NCBI GenBank assembly: GCA_021399435.1
Contig: JAJTUP010000027.1
Location: 124,001-188,000 of the forward strand
DNA length: 64,000 nucleotides
Reading direction: 5' to 3'
Origin: Diaporthe sp. PMI_573
Taxonomy: Eukaryota > Ascomycota > Sordariomycetes > Diaporthales > Diaporthaceae
Within the stretch, counting starts at the first letter, position 1; the number at the start of each line of letters is the position of its first letter. The notes below the pieces were generated by a model that saw only the letters and a list, made by a program, of their open reading frames with translations, was not told where the DNA came from and made no database searches. A program made the translations under genes and the position numbers. Positions 25,380 to 35,832 of the stretch are shown here, in pieces.

Positions 25380-25696
25380 CTATACTTGCTGTAGGTCTAC
25401 TGCTATATCTATAGTGTTTTACTATACCTACTGTTTTAGAGTTAATTAACTCTACTGCTCTTATAAATAAAGACCTTATAGCCTATCAGAAACTACATGA
25501 CGGGCTAGAGCCTTCTAAAACCTATAAACCTCTTCTAAAGAGGTACAGGGTTATAGGGGCTTGCTGTAAGGTCTTCCTACCTGAAGAAAAGTGTCTAAAG
25601 GGCTATAAACTAGCCCCTAGGACTAAAACAGGCTATTTGTTAGTAGTATTAGGGAATAATATATACTAGGTATATATCCCTAAAAGGTATACTGTT

Positions 25697-26155
25697 TTGA
25701 AAACCTTTATTGTGAAGATTTACGAGGATTTAAGTAGTATAGACACTAGTTTAGATACTAGTGGCGGTTTTGGGCCAGAAGGGGTAGTAGAGGGTCTCTC
25801 AGACCCTCTAGATAGGGATATAGACCCTATAACCGCTGGAGAGCCTCTCTCAGGCCCTTTAGAACCTACTAGGCCTCTCTCAGGCCCTGTAGTACCTGCC
25901 GGGTCTATTTTAGACCCCCTAGAAGAGCCTCTCTCAGGCTTTCCTGCACTCTCTGCAGAAGGGGACCCCCTAGAGGGTTCCGGGGAATTAGAGGATATAG
26001 GGCCTACTTTAGGCCCTACAAAGTTGTCCCCAGAGGGTTTAGGTCCAACTCTACCTGAAGAAATGGACCTATCATACGCTAAACAGATCGTCTTCTCTAT
26101 TTTTGAGAAAACATGCCAAAAGGCATATAGTACAACTAATGCCCAAGCCCCCTAG
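25697..26155 (+). pseudogene. Copia integrase-RT linker (open piece)
   Basis: This 152-codon open segment links the integrase C-terminus (FIVKIYEDLSSI) to RT. It is acidic and Pro/Gly/Leu-rich and repeats a PLSGP-like phrase at least four times (EPLSGPLEP, RPLSGPVVP, EPLSGFP). Such low-complexity linkers are usual between integrase and RT in Copia elements. It ends at a TAG just before NRAKWLKAI, the start of the RT domain, so it is part of the broken polyprotein. Confidence 0.75.
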
Positions 26156-26518
26156 ACCTGGAAACAGGTGCTAAAAAGCCCTAATAGGGCTAAATGGCTA
26201 AAGGCGATCTATAGCGAATTTGAGCAGATCATTCTGCAAAATACCCTCGAATTTTAGCCAGATAGTAAGCTTCCAGAAGGTCGAAAGCCTATTACTAGTC
26301 AACTAGTCCTAAGAGAGAAAAAGGACAAGAATAATCAAGTTTTTAAGTTTAAAGCTCGATTAGTAGTTAGAGGGTTCTAACAGAGAGAAGGAGTAGATTA
26401 TATAGATACTTTTGCCTCTACCTCTACCCCTCCTACCTAGAGGGTACTACTAGCGCTAGCCGCTATTCTAGACTGGGAAATCGAACAGATTAATTTTATA
26501 GGTGCCTTCCTAAACGGT

Positions 26519-27031
26519 ATGCTGAAAGAACAGGTCTTTATGGTGCTTCTAGAGGGTTTTAAAGAATTTATAGCTCAAGCCAGTAGCCTTATCCAAAGGC
26601 TATTAGCTAAAGCTGGCTATAACCCCTCTATTCAGCAGATAATTCGGCTGAATAAAGCGCTATATGGCCTGAAGCAGGCCCCTAGAGAGTGGCAACAGAT
26701 AGTTATTAACCTTCTGAAAAGCTTAAGCTTTGAGCCACTACTCTCAGACTCCGCCGTCTTCTACAGCAGGACGTCAGGCCTATTTATAGTAACCTACGTC
26801 GATGATTACCTAATTATAGGGCCTGGAATCTCGAAAATTCAGGCCTTAAAGAGACAAATACATAAGGTATATGCTATAGAAGATAGGGGCTCTGTAAGCT
26901 TCTTTCTAGGAGTTCGAATTATTAGGGACCGCCCTAACCGAACCTTATGGCTCTCTCAGAGCCAGTACATAGAGGAAGCTATTAGAACCTTCAATTTAGA
27001 GGGTTCTAGGCCTATTTTAGTTCCTCTCTAG
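26519..27031 (+). pseudogene. Copia reverse transcriptase fragment (open piece)
   Basis: This 170-codon open stretch covers the central and C-terminal RT domain. Copia signatures are clear: LNKALYGLKQAPREW at about residues 45-59, the catalytic YVDDYLIIG at about residues 98-106, and FFLGVRI at about 135-141. The N-terminal RT part lies just upstream in the same frame behind TAG codons (FKARLVVRGF, then INFIGAFLNG), and RNase H follows after another TAG. The catalytic aspartates are retained here although the element is dead. Confidence 0.85.
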
Positions 27032-27039
27032 CCAAATTT

Positions 27040-27790
27040 AGTTAATTTAGGCCCTATTGAAGGGCCTACACTAGACCGAATTCGATATAAGCGTTTTCAG
27101 GCTATAGTGGGTACCGCTATATATTTAGTAACCCAAACTAGGCCTAATATAAGCTTTCCGGTCCAGTAGCTAGCTAGGGCTTTCCAAGCTTCTAAGCTTT
27201 AGTACCTATTTGCTACTTAGAATCTATTTAGGTACCTAAATAGCTATCATTACCTTACTATTAAGTATTCTATAAAGGGCCTAAAAAACTCTCTATAAAA
27301 CTCTCTTTTAGAGCCTATAGGCTATTTAGATAGCAACTATGCTGGAGATAAAACCTCCTTAAAGTCAACCTACAGGTATGTATTTACCCTAGATAGGGGG
27401 CTTATTTTTTAGAAATCTAAGCAAGGAAGCACTATAGCGTTATCTATATTAGAGGCTAAATTTATAAGGCTTATAGAGGCCACTCAAGAAATTTAATAGC
27501 TTTAAGGGCTCTATATAGAGCTAAATAGGCCTATTTCCAGACCTACCATTCTCTACAAAGATAATACAGGTACTATCTCTACTACTAAAGACTCTTTATA
27601 TTACTAAAAAACTAAGCACACCCTTTTAAGATACCACTACCTACGTGCTAAAGTTTAGAAGGGGACCCTTAAGGTTAAATACTTAAAGACCAGTAAAATG
27701 GTAGCAGACAGGCTTATAAAAGCCCTTTTAGCACCTAAATTTTAGGTATTTCTAGGCTAGCTTGGCCTAATAGAGTTAGTAGAGTAGAAG
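27040..27790 (+). pseudogene. Copia RNase H remnant
   Basis: The same + frame as RT continues with Copia RNase H features: GYLDSNYAGDKTS near 27320-27360, KHTLLRYHYLRAKV near 27616-27657, and VADRLIKALL near 27703-27730, where the family has ADxxTK. About ten TAG/TAA codons interrupt it. It is the C-terminal domain of the split Copia polyprotein. Confidence 0.75.
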
Positions 27791-27954
27791 GGAGCCTATA
27801 GGGCCCTCTAGCTACTATTTCTTTAGTAGTAGATAGATTTCTTTTAAAAAGGGTTTTCTTTCTATAGGAGGCTTTTTTTTTTTTTACATTTCTATTTAGA
27901 GTAAAGGTTAAATGCTATAGGCCTATTTTAGGCCTATATCTTTAATAAAAGGGG

Positions 27955-28477
27955 TGTTAAATAAAAATGCTTATATGGGTGCTATATATAGAGAGTTACT
28001 CTAGACTTTGTACTGGATTTCTCTAAGTACCTATAGGGCGTATATGCCGAAAGATGAGTTTGGTGGCTGTGAGTTGATTTTTTGGGCTATTTTAAGACCC
28101 TAACTTTATATTTCTACATTATCCTTATTTCTTATCTAAAAAGCATATAACTTAGTTTATTAGATAGCCTGATTTCTAAAGTTTATCTATATTTAGTTTG
28201 GTTACTGTCAGGGTTAGGGTTGGCTGGTTATTTAAAGCCAAAGATAGTAGGTCCGAGGGCCGAATTTTCCGGCCTCTCTATCTGCGCACTAGAGCCAACC
28301 CACGCGTGCCCGCGGGTGAGATGATGTCGGAGGGACTATAAGGAGGGCTGACAGAAGCCCACTCAAATTCAATACAAAGTTGTCCAAACCACTCTCAAGC
28401 ATTCCAACAAGGCCTCCAGGCACCCGACTGCTACCTGACATCTATTCAATCCACTAACCTTCAGATCTATTCTTACA
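27955..28477 (+). repeat. Copia 3' LTR
   Basis: This 523-bp LTR follows the polypurine tract AAAAGGGG, starts TGTTAAAT and ends TCTTACA. It matches the solo LTR at 1620-2153. It includes a G/T-rich stretch with AGGGTTAGGGTT near 28209-28220, also present in the solo LTR. Its 5' partner is outside the window on the left. Confidence 0.8.
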
Positions 28478-28503
28478 CTATAGCTAACCTATACGTATCT
28501 ACA

Positions 28504-28653
28504 GGTAAGATAATATTAGAGGGACTGTGAGGAGGGCTGACAGAAGCCTGCTTAAATTTAATACAAAGTTGTCTAAACTATTCTTAAGCGTCTTAAAGAG
28601 CCTCCAGGCACCCTACTGCTACCTGACACCTATTCGATCCACTAACCTTTATA
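28504..28653 (+). repeat. Truncated extra copy of the Copia LTR 3' end
   Basis: About 150 bp match the last third of the Copia LTR (compare 28313-28462), including GAGGAGGGCTGACAGAAGCC and the CTGCTACCTGACA segment. No 5' LTR part accompanies it. It looks like an older LTR relic at the border with the gene-bearing block. Confidence 0.7.
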
Positions 28654-28885
28654 AAGGCACTAGAGGGTAGGGGTAGGCCTATTTAGCAGCTATAGGGCCC
28701 CTTAGACGAAAAGCTCCCAGGGCCCCGAGAGGGGCTTTCCACCTATGGTGATTCCCCACAGTGCGACGGTGAGGCCCGCGCTGCGCCCGAAGCCGCCTCA
28801 GCAAAGAAATTTACAGCAGGAACGATCCCACCACAGCGACCAGACCGTGAAATACGGACCAGGCCAGACACAAGCAAAACGGAAG

Positions 28886-30016
28886 ATGGCGTCTCAGATA
28901 CCGGCCCTTTTGGAGCCATATCTCTCACTGCCACCCGAGGCCTCCCAGATTGTCCTCACGGGCATCCTCGGCGCGAGCACCAACTGGCTGACCCTGCGGT
29001 ACCTCTACAGCCTGCTGCGGCCAGCAACCGCGGCGACACGGCTCGACCGCGACGGCGATGCAGGCGGGGCCGGCGAGGACGTCAAGGTGCTGCTCGTGAG
29101 CTTCATGAGGGATCACGCCTTCTGGAAGGACGGCGCGGGACGGCTGGTATGTGTTTTCGTCTCCCCCTCTCATGCCTCCGACAACCTTTTTCCACACCCC
29201 AAGTCTCATCCCCATGTGCGAGAATACGATCATTGACACGGTGCAACAACACAGGGTGTCAACCTCGACACCCTAGCGGCGCGAGGCAGGTTCCTCTTTG
29301 TCGACGGCCTCAGCAGGCTGTTCCTGGGCGGTGGCACCGGGGCTGCCGCACCTGCCGCCGGCCAGCAGCAGCAGCAGCAGTTGTACCTCGACAGCCCGCG
29401 CCTCGCCGACGTCGCGAGGGCGCTCGGCACGGCCGTCGAGAGGCTGCAAGCTGCCGGTGGCAGGGTCGTCTTGGTGCTGGACCAGCCGGACGTACTGCTC
29501 GCGGGTGCGTCGCCTGGGGACGGTCTCACGGGAACGGCGTGGAAGGACGTGGTGCTTGGGTTACGAGAGGTGAGCCATCTTTGTTCCCATCTGATGGGTT
29601 CCTCTTTGACGTGGCCCTGTCATCCGGCTCTCTACTGTACATCACATGGAGTCTTGGTAGCAGAGCATTTGCTCAGCAGTTCACGTTACAACAATTACGG
29701 CTTCTGGAAATGCTGACTAGACGCGGAACAGAAAGCCCACGCAACCGTCCTCGCGCTGTCGGCAGACGAGCCACTGGTCTCCGCGCAGACTACGACGCTG
29801 GAGAAGGAGCACGCTGCCTTCGTCTTGTCCCTGGCGCACGAGGCCGAGGCTGTCATCAGCTTAAGGCTGCTAGACACGGGGACGGCCAAGGACGTCAGCG
29901 GGGTGGTCAGGATCACTGGAGGCGGAGGCAATCTGGAACGTGTGATAGAGGAGCATGAGTATCTGTACCACGTTGGCGGAGATGGTGTGGTCAAGGTCTT
30001 TGAGCGCGGGCAATAG
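28886..30016 (+). CDS. ELP6: Elongator complex subunit 6 (ELP6)
   Basis: Elp6 is a RecA-fold subunit without catalytic motifs. With Elp4 and Elp5 it forms the hexameric ring of Elongator, which supports wobble-uridine modification of tRNA. Three exons join in phase: 28886-29146, 29255-29569 and 29732-30016, giving 286 aa, close to the family's usual size. The N-terminus carries QIVLTGILGASTNWLTLRYL and VLLVSFMRDHAFWKDGAGRL; exon 2 starts GVNLDTLAARGRFLFVDGL, typical of fungal Elp6. A six-Gln run is encoded by (CAG)6 at 29363-29380. Met at 28886 is chosen because upstream codons in the open frame do not resemble the family. It is the first gene beside the repeat block, about 400 bp from the LTR relic. 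Identification is from motif memory. Confidence 0.8.
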
Positions 30017-30513
30017 GTGTCCAACACATACACTCTGATGGGAAGAAATGACAACCACCCATCATCACCGGGGTCCTCGGGGCATTGTTCTGTCGCGCCG
30101 CTTGATCTTGGCTCGTCTCTGCATTGTATCGCGAGCATTGTATCTGAGGGTGTAGATGTGCCGGGAACCGTGGTTGCGAGGCTTGTCCGACTTCCGTGAT
30201 TTCGAGAAAACAGCCGTGCTCAATTGCCCGCGTTCATTACTGGCTTCATGGTTGGTTGCAATCCGCATAGCCTTGTATTCCAGCTACGTACGAATCTCGA
30301 CTCCCCGGGACGCATCAAAATGCCATAGTTCTTATGACGACCTGCAAGACCGAAACCCTTGCATCTTGCCCGGAATCATGAAGCAAAAGAGAATGGTCCG
30401 ATCCGTTCAGCATTGTGTGATTCCCCCTTCCCTAGACGCCATTTTGCTCATTTGACCGCATGTCTCCGAAACGTTGACTGAACCCTCGCCGCGCATTCGT
30501 GGTGGCTCGTCGT
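30017..30513. other. Intergenic, ELP6 to eL37 (convergent 3' ends)
   Basis: About 500 bp lie between the ends of two convergent genes. Only short overlapping frames occur, without recognisable domains. It should contain both 3' UTRs. Confidence 0.6.
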
Positions 30514-31101
30514 CTATGCCTTCTGGGGACCGCGGGCGCCCTTGGGAGTGCCGATCTGGAAGCCGTTCTTGAAGCGTCGGGACATGGTGGAGAGAGATCG
30601 CATGCGGCCGGTACCGGTGGTCTTCCTGCGCTTGGCCTTCTCGGACCAGTTGTCTGTTTCGCCTCGTGTCAGCATTCTGCTCTGCTCCTCCTGCTCTGTT
30701 GCTGGTGTCTCTGTTCCAGGGCTGGGTCGCGGTTCGCGCAGGGGTGGATGCTTTCGGTTCACATACACTTTCGGGTCTTAGCAGCGGGGAAGCCGCAGGA
30801 AGCGCAGGTGTGCTTCTGGATGTGCAGAGATCGGCGACCTGTTTGTTGACGAGATGGCATGGTCAGCCCCCTGTCGTCATGTCCTCGACGCAATTGTTCG
30901 CCCTCGATCTGTGGTTCCTTGCTCTTCCAATTGCCGTTGCGAATATCCGGTGGGTGCGTGCTACTAACCACAGCGACGGCACAGAGTGTGCGTCTTGTTG
31001 TGACGCTTTCCGAAAGAGCTGGTTCCCTTCGCTGTTCGATTTTGTCAGTCTCGCTGTCGTCGGGGTGGATCGAAATCGTGGGGCAGGGTGGACAAACTCA
31101 T
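30514..31101 (-). CDS. RPL37: 60S ribosomal protein eL37
   Basis: This is a structural protein of the large cytosolic ribosomal subunit with a C4 zinc ribbon. Four exons on the minus strand join in phase: 31101-31098 (ATGA only), 31031-30969, 30838-30767 and 30653-30514, giving 92 aa. The protein reads [18 protein letters not shown], then two CxxC pairs (CRRC and CASC), then [15 protein letters not shown] and a basic tail. An intron directly after ATGA is typical of fungal ribosomal-protein genes. Donors are GTTTGT, GTTAGT and GTATGT; acceptors are CAG. The first intron has a branch-like ACTGAC before its acceptor. Very sure of the identity; exon ends rest on splice signals. Confidence 0.93.
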
Positions 31102-32264
31102 TTTGTCGGTTTGTCTGGAGCGGAAAAATCAGTATTGAATAATGTCAAACGAGAGAGCCAGTCCAAATCTGACGGAGGTCTCACATACCACTGTTGATGG
31201 GTTAGGGGGACAAAGGTGACGGTATTCTTCCTTGGGTCGTTGATGGAGTCGCTTCGCTGCGGGACGGGGCAAAAGTTTTGGTGTGCCAAAATTCGGATCG
31301 GAAAGCCGCGCTACACACGTGACCTGCGGGCGAAGAGCCACGGCCCATGCGGCGAGCCGTCAACACCAATCAGCACTCACTCTACGACCCACCATTCCTT
31401 GGGCTGGCACTAGCAACATGGGGTCCAGTCAGTTCAACCTCCTACCTCGTACAGGTCAGTTTCCTGTATGATCTCCTCCTAGAGAACAGCCTCCTATGGG
31501 ATAGCTTCTCATAGGACATTCTCATGAGATATTTCTTATTCGACAGTGTGCCGTGGGATGACTTCCAGGGGGGATGATCTCCAACCTGCCATAAAGCACC
31601 TGTATAAGAATTGTCGCACCTGCAGGGTTGTCAAGAAATGGCACTCAAAACCGAAGTGGTCCTGTCACAAGCTGGTAACGATCGTCGTGAGGACTTGAAG
31701 TGCAGAGAACGTGACCGGCAACAAGCAAGGCATGACGGTCACGGTGCGGCCAACATACTTCAGAATCTTGGATTTATCTGTGACAGAGCCAACTGGCAAC
31801 GAGCTAGCTAAAGCCATTTTTCCATCTGGCGGAAGAGTTCCAAACAAACCAAACAATACTGTCTATCTGAACAATGTGAGGCCCGAAACTTAGGCCGTTC
31901 CTGTCTGCGTACCCGCCCCTTAGACCAATATGAGGAAATGTGGGTTCCTGAAACTCCTGTCTTCCACGGTAAAGAGCCGCAAGGGCATTGAATTACCCTA
32001 CTGGGCCGACGAGAATCCAACAAGGTCGGTGTTGCGTGATCGGGAACGACGCTGAGCCCCGCCACGCCCAGTCTTGAAAACGACAAAAAGTCGACGTCCC
32101 GTGAAGGCATGAGCCACACGGACAAGGTGCACGTGTGTCACGCCGACGGGTATTAAAGATGTATGTAGTAACAGGGAAACACTTTCAGACCAAACCCGAG
32201 ACAGTCAATCGAAGGAAATGAACGCAAATAATCAGTTGTGCGTGGTGTAGCTGGAGTGAGGACC
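31102..32264. other. Promoter of eL37 and 3' flank of the RRM gene
   Basis: About 1.16 kb between two minus-strand genes. It contains only short frames on both strands (for example 31611-31811 and 31808-32125) that overlap each other and show no domain. I see no RNA gene or repeat. Highly expressed eL37 must have its promoter within the right flank of 31101. Confidence 0.5.
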
Positions 32265-34263
32265 TCAATCCTCACCGCGGCCGTTGTCGGAACCATTGTC
32301 AACAGCGCCATGGCCATTGCGAGTAGGAGTCGACTGGCCCTTGGTGTCCTCGGTGCGGCCACCCATCATTGGAGTGGGAGACTGGAACGCATAAGGCCCC
32401 ATGTAGAAGGAGGACGGATCGTATCCCATCATGCCAGGCCAGTAGCTGTTGTAGTAGGCCCAAGGACTGGGCATCTGAGGGGTTGCCTGAGGCGTCATTG
32501 GCATGCCCGAAGCGCCGGGGTGGGTGCCGTAGCCTGCTGCGTAGTTCTGGTGCGCAAAAGGCGAGTTTGGTATGCCGTAGCCCCATCCACCGTACATCGG
32601 GGGAGGAACAGGCGCAGGGGACATCTCGGCTGAAGTAGCAGTCGGACGAGTGGGGGTGCTGACGACCTGGACGCCCGGAGACTTGGGCGGTCCGCGCGCA
32701 ACGGGCGAGTCTTCTGAGTGCCGAAGCAGGAGCTGAGACCGGGAATGACGAGGGGTTGGGCCGCGGTCTTTGACGGATTTTCGCTCAACTCGGATGACAG
32801 CTCCCTTGAAGACGCTGCCATGGAACTTGCTGATTGCGGTCTCGGGCATGTCGGGCTGAGAGTACTCAACGAACGCCATGGTTCGGGTGATACCAGAATT
32901 GTTCATCTTCTTGATGACATTGACCTTCAGAACCTCTCCGGTGTTCGAGAACAACTCCTCGATGTCGTCCTCGGTCGCGTGCACTGGCAGGTCTCCAATA
33001 AACACGGAGCGGCGGTCTCGCTCACATGCCGCGAGGAATGCCTCGTCACTGCTGTCACGAGTGGCTGCGCAGTTCTTCTTCAGGTCGAAAGCCGCGACGA
33101 TGTAGACAGGGTCGTGGCGGAATGCTGTGTGAAGATCTCGAGTAGCATCGAACATGGAGAACTCCACCAGGACTGTGGGCGGGAATCCAAGTGGCTCTCG
33201 TAGCTGAGGATGCAGGAGCTCGCACTTGCTCAGCGAGCCGTAGGGCATTAGGGTGTTCTGAGCCTCCTCAACGGTGATGGGGCTGCCTGACTTTTTCTGG
33301 ACAATGAAGGTGCGGTTGGCCTTAACCATCTCGGTGCGGCATGGGCGGCCGCAAATTACTGCTCCCTTGCCGTTCTCCAGGGCGTTCCTCGCCTCCTCGT
33401 CCGACGTGAATTGGACGAAGGCGAAGGGCATGTGATGAGAGTCTCGACGAATCTTGACCCAGCACTTTCCATACTTCAGAAACTCCCGGTAGATGGCCGC
33501 CTCGAGATTGAGATCATCTTTAGGCTCGGGAAGGCTACCGTGCAGTGTCAGCCGAATGAGCTACATAGGGGAGAGAGGAAGGATACTTACTTGGCCACGA
33601 AGACGCAGGCAGTGGGAGGGTACAGGTTCTGGGCGTCCACACCATCGATCTGGTGGCGGCTACCCACGTTCGACGTACGGGTTCGGAGGGTACGGTCTCC
33701 GTTAGCGAGGGCGACATCTAGGCGCTTCATGTTGTCGGCGGTGATGGAACGCTCTGAGCGCCGCTCCCTCAGCGGCTTGGTAGGCGAGCAAACGAACACA
33801 TCGTCATGATCGTCTGCACTGACCCGGCAAGTCGGAGACCTAGAGGGCGTTAGTTGATGAAGTCTCGAGAATGTCAGGCTGGTCACCCACTCGTTTCCAG
33901 CAGCGCGCATCTCGAGGGCGAAACGAGAGCTCCCGATACCGAAACGGGCGTGAGGAGGGGTGTACCTAGGAGACTCGCAAACGGACAAAGCGTCGAGGCA
34001 AGCGCCTAGTGAGACTGTCAGTCAATTCCATTTGAGATGGGTGGTTCACTTTCGTGAAACAGCAAACGCGACTAGAGGTGCCTTGCTGCACAGAGTGAAT
34101 GAAGCATCGTTCTTTTCAGTGGAGACTTACCGCCAACGTCGCTGTCGCCAGCTGAGGAAATCTCGCTGGGAGAGGGCGCACGGTCGGAGCCGGTGAGCGT
34201 AGCTCCCTTGTTGCGCTTGAACCGCTCTGGGGAGGGCTCGTAGGATCTGCTGAGTGATGCCAT
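32265..34263 (-). CDS. RNA-binding protein with three RRM domains
   Basis: Three minus-strand exons join in phase: 34263-34131, 34005-33591 and 33534-32265, giving 605 aa. RRM1 starts at the exon 2/3 joint (ACVFVANLPEPKDD as RNP2, then MPFAFVQFTSDEEA as RNP1). RRM2 is degenerate (RTFIVQKKSGSPITVEEA, then PTVLVEFSMFDATRDL). RRM3 is canonical (RSVFIGDLPVHATEDDIEELF, then RTMAFVEYSQ). The N-terminus (MASLSRSYEPSPERFKRNKG) is Ser/Pro-rich, and the C-terminal 150 residues are Pro/Gly/Tyr/Met-rich and probably disordered. The layout recalls yeast Rim4 and related fungal RRM proteins, but I cannot assign an orthologue. A 51-bp in-frame segment in exon 2 (about 33842-33892) may be a further intron. 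It is divergent from CIA30. Confidence 0.8.
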
Positions 34264-35832
34264 CGTTGTTGGACTCGATGTTACTGGGTGCCACGATGGC
34301 TAGTCTTCTGTGTGAGAGGAGGGTAATGCGAAAGGTAAGTAATAACTAGGGGGTGAAGGCGGCGAGAAACCAAGGCAGAAACTTGGCACAATGGGAAGGT
34401 GTCAAGGGGCCCAGGAGGAGTGTGTTGTGTCCAAGTCAGTCGACACAACAGTCGGTGTGGGAAAGAAATGATGTTTGGCTAAAGATGATGAAAAGTGGCG
34501 CCCAAAGTTCAAACAACTCGATCGTAAAGATCAGGCGGAAGGCTTTACACCAACAGAGAGTGCCGATGGGAAAAGGTTTGCTTTTAGCAGGTGGTCAACT
34601 GACTGATGAGTGATGTAGGGGACAGGTGTGCCCAGGTGGGTGGAGGTGGCCAGTTGCACGCAGAAGGGGGGTGTGCTTTGGCATCACTGCATTTTCAGCA
34701 AGCGGGCTCTTTACTGCCTAGGCAGCTTCCACAATACCTACCTACATTGATCACCTGCCCTTCCCTGGCCGTCCAGTACTGAGAGGAACCTCGTCGCCCA
34801 AAGGCATGTGCTGAGGCATGCGCTGAGGCATGGAGCCGGCCGCCCACCATGGGCACAGCCTTTCAATTTTCCAAGCTCTCCTGGCTCCTAAGCCCTTGGC
34901 CCTCCTTCGAGGCGTGCGCTTGCATACAACAGCTCTTGCCATGCTCAAGAGGTGTGCTTTGCGTCCCTATCTCCTCCTCTCCACTACACTCACATGACGG
35001 ATGTTTTCAGGCGCACACTGCCTTGTGTTCATCTGGGCCACCCCGAATATGCCAGAACGCATAGCTGTAGCCAAGTACAAGAAGCTGAATCTGTCGACAT
35101 GTAATTCCTTCACCCAGACTAGAAATTGAGGCAGTCCATGGACAGTCAAAGCCTGCTCTAACGCTGCTTCCAAATCTAGGCCAATCTGTACCGTGATCTG
35201 GCCCATAGCACTTGCATGTGTGATCGGTGACAAGACAAATGCCTCTTCCAAGAAAAGATACCAGATCATGAACGTCCCAACGGTAGCCTTACGGTTTCAA
35301 ACAGAAAGAGTCTCGTCTCTCCCTTAGAAAAGAAGGATAAGAATCAGAGCTCCGTTGATACGAGCCTTCCTGAGGACCTCGGGCAATGGCAGGAAGACGG
35401 GGTCACTCGACACAGCGCCTTGCCATCCAAGAAATCGTTCCGTCCCAGCGAAAGACGGTAGAGAATAATGTATTGAAGATGAACAGGACCATAGCTGTTG
35501 ACGAATTGGTAAGTTGGGACAACGGACTGAATAAACAATTTCTTATGCGGAACTGTTGAAAGGTGGCAGTGGACGTATGGCTGGAAGCAAATGCAGCAGT
35601 CCGGGCAAGTCGTCGGAGCAATGCATGTGTTATGTAATCAACCTCGAGCTCCCGAAAATGACGTTCTCAACGGGGGCACGAGCTTCAACTTCTGCCTCAC
35701 ACCGGCCTCTGCCAACCTCAGTCTGCAGCCCACTCGGAAGCAATCTTTGCTACCTAGCATGGGATAGCTCTTTGAGCCACGAGGCTCTCGAACTTCAATT
35801 CCCCGACGAGTCATCCGTGTCAATCCGCAAAG
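34264..35832. other. Divergent intergenic region, RRM gene to CIA30
   Basis: About 1.57 kb separate the starts of two divergent genes. The frames seen (34353-34613, 34849-35064, 34967-35269, 35403-35621, 35556-35939) lack domains and overlap on opposite strands. No repeats or RNA genes were noticed. It should hold both promoters and long 5' leaders. Confidence 0.5.

Larger units (their letters stand above)
25380..28477 (+). mobile_element. Ty1/Copia retrotransposon, 3' portion with 3' LTR
   Basis: The integrase frame that breaks off at 1002 resumes here in the same phase. Order on the + strand: end of integrase and its C-terminal part (25380-25700), a Pro/Leu/Gly-rich linker (25697-26155), reverse transcriptase (about 26160-27030), RNase H (about 27040-27790), a non-coding 3' tail, a polypurine tract AAAAGGGG at 27947-27954, and the 3' LTR. 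Gln/Trp-to-TAG changes interrupt the frame at several points, but long stretches stay open, so it is less decayed than the Gypsy copies. Confidence 0.85.

Noticed and set aside
25267..25449. 60-codon frame spanning the right Gypsy A LTR and Copia
   Set aside because: It crosses the insertion junction, so it is an accident of two unrelated sequences.
28745..28885. N-terminal extension of ELP6 from the upstream ATG
   Set aside because: The extra 47 residues do not resemble the family, whose N-terminus fits the Met at 28886.
31558..31893. Possible short cysteine-containing peptide (KNCRTC, then WSCHKL) and adjoining 60-codon frame
   Set aside because: The frames are short, lie in different phases without a credible intron, and match no peptide family I know.
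32238..33203. Plus-strand frames of 131 and 161 codons
   Set aside because: They are antisense to the RRM-protein exon, whose motifs are clear.
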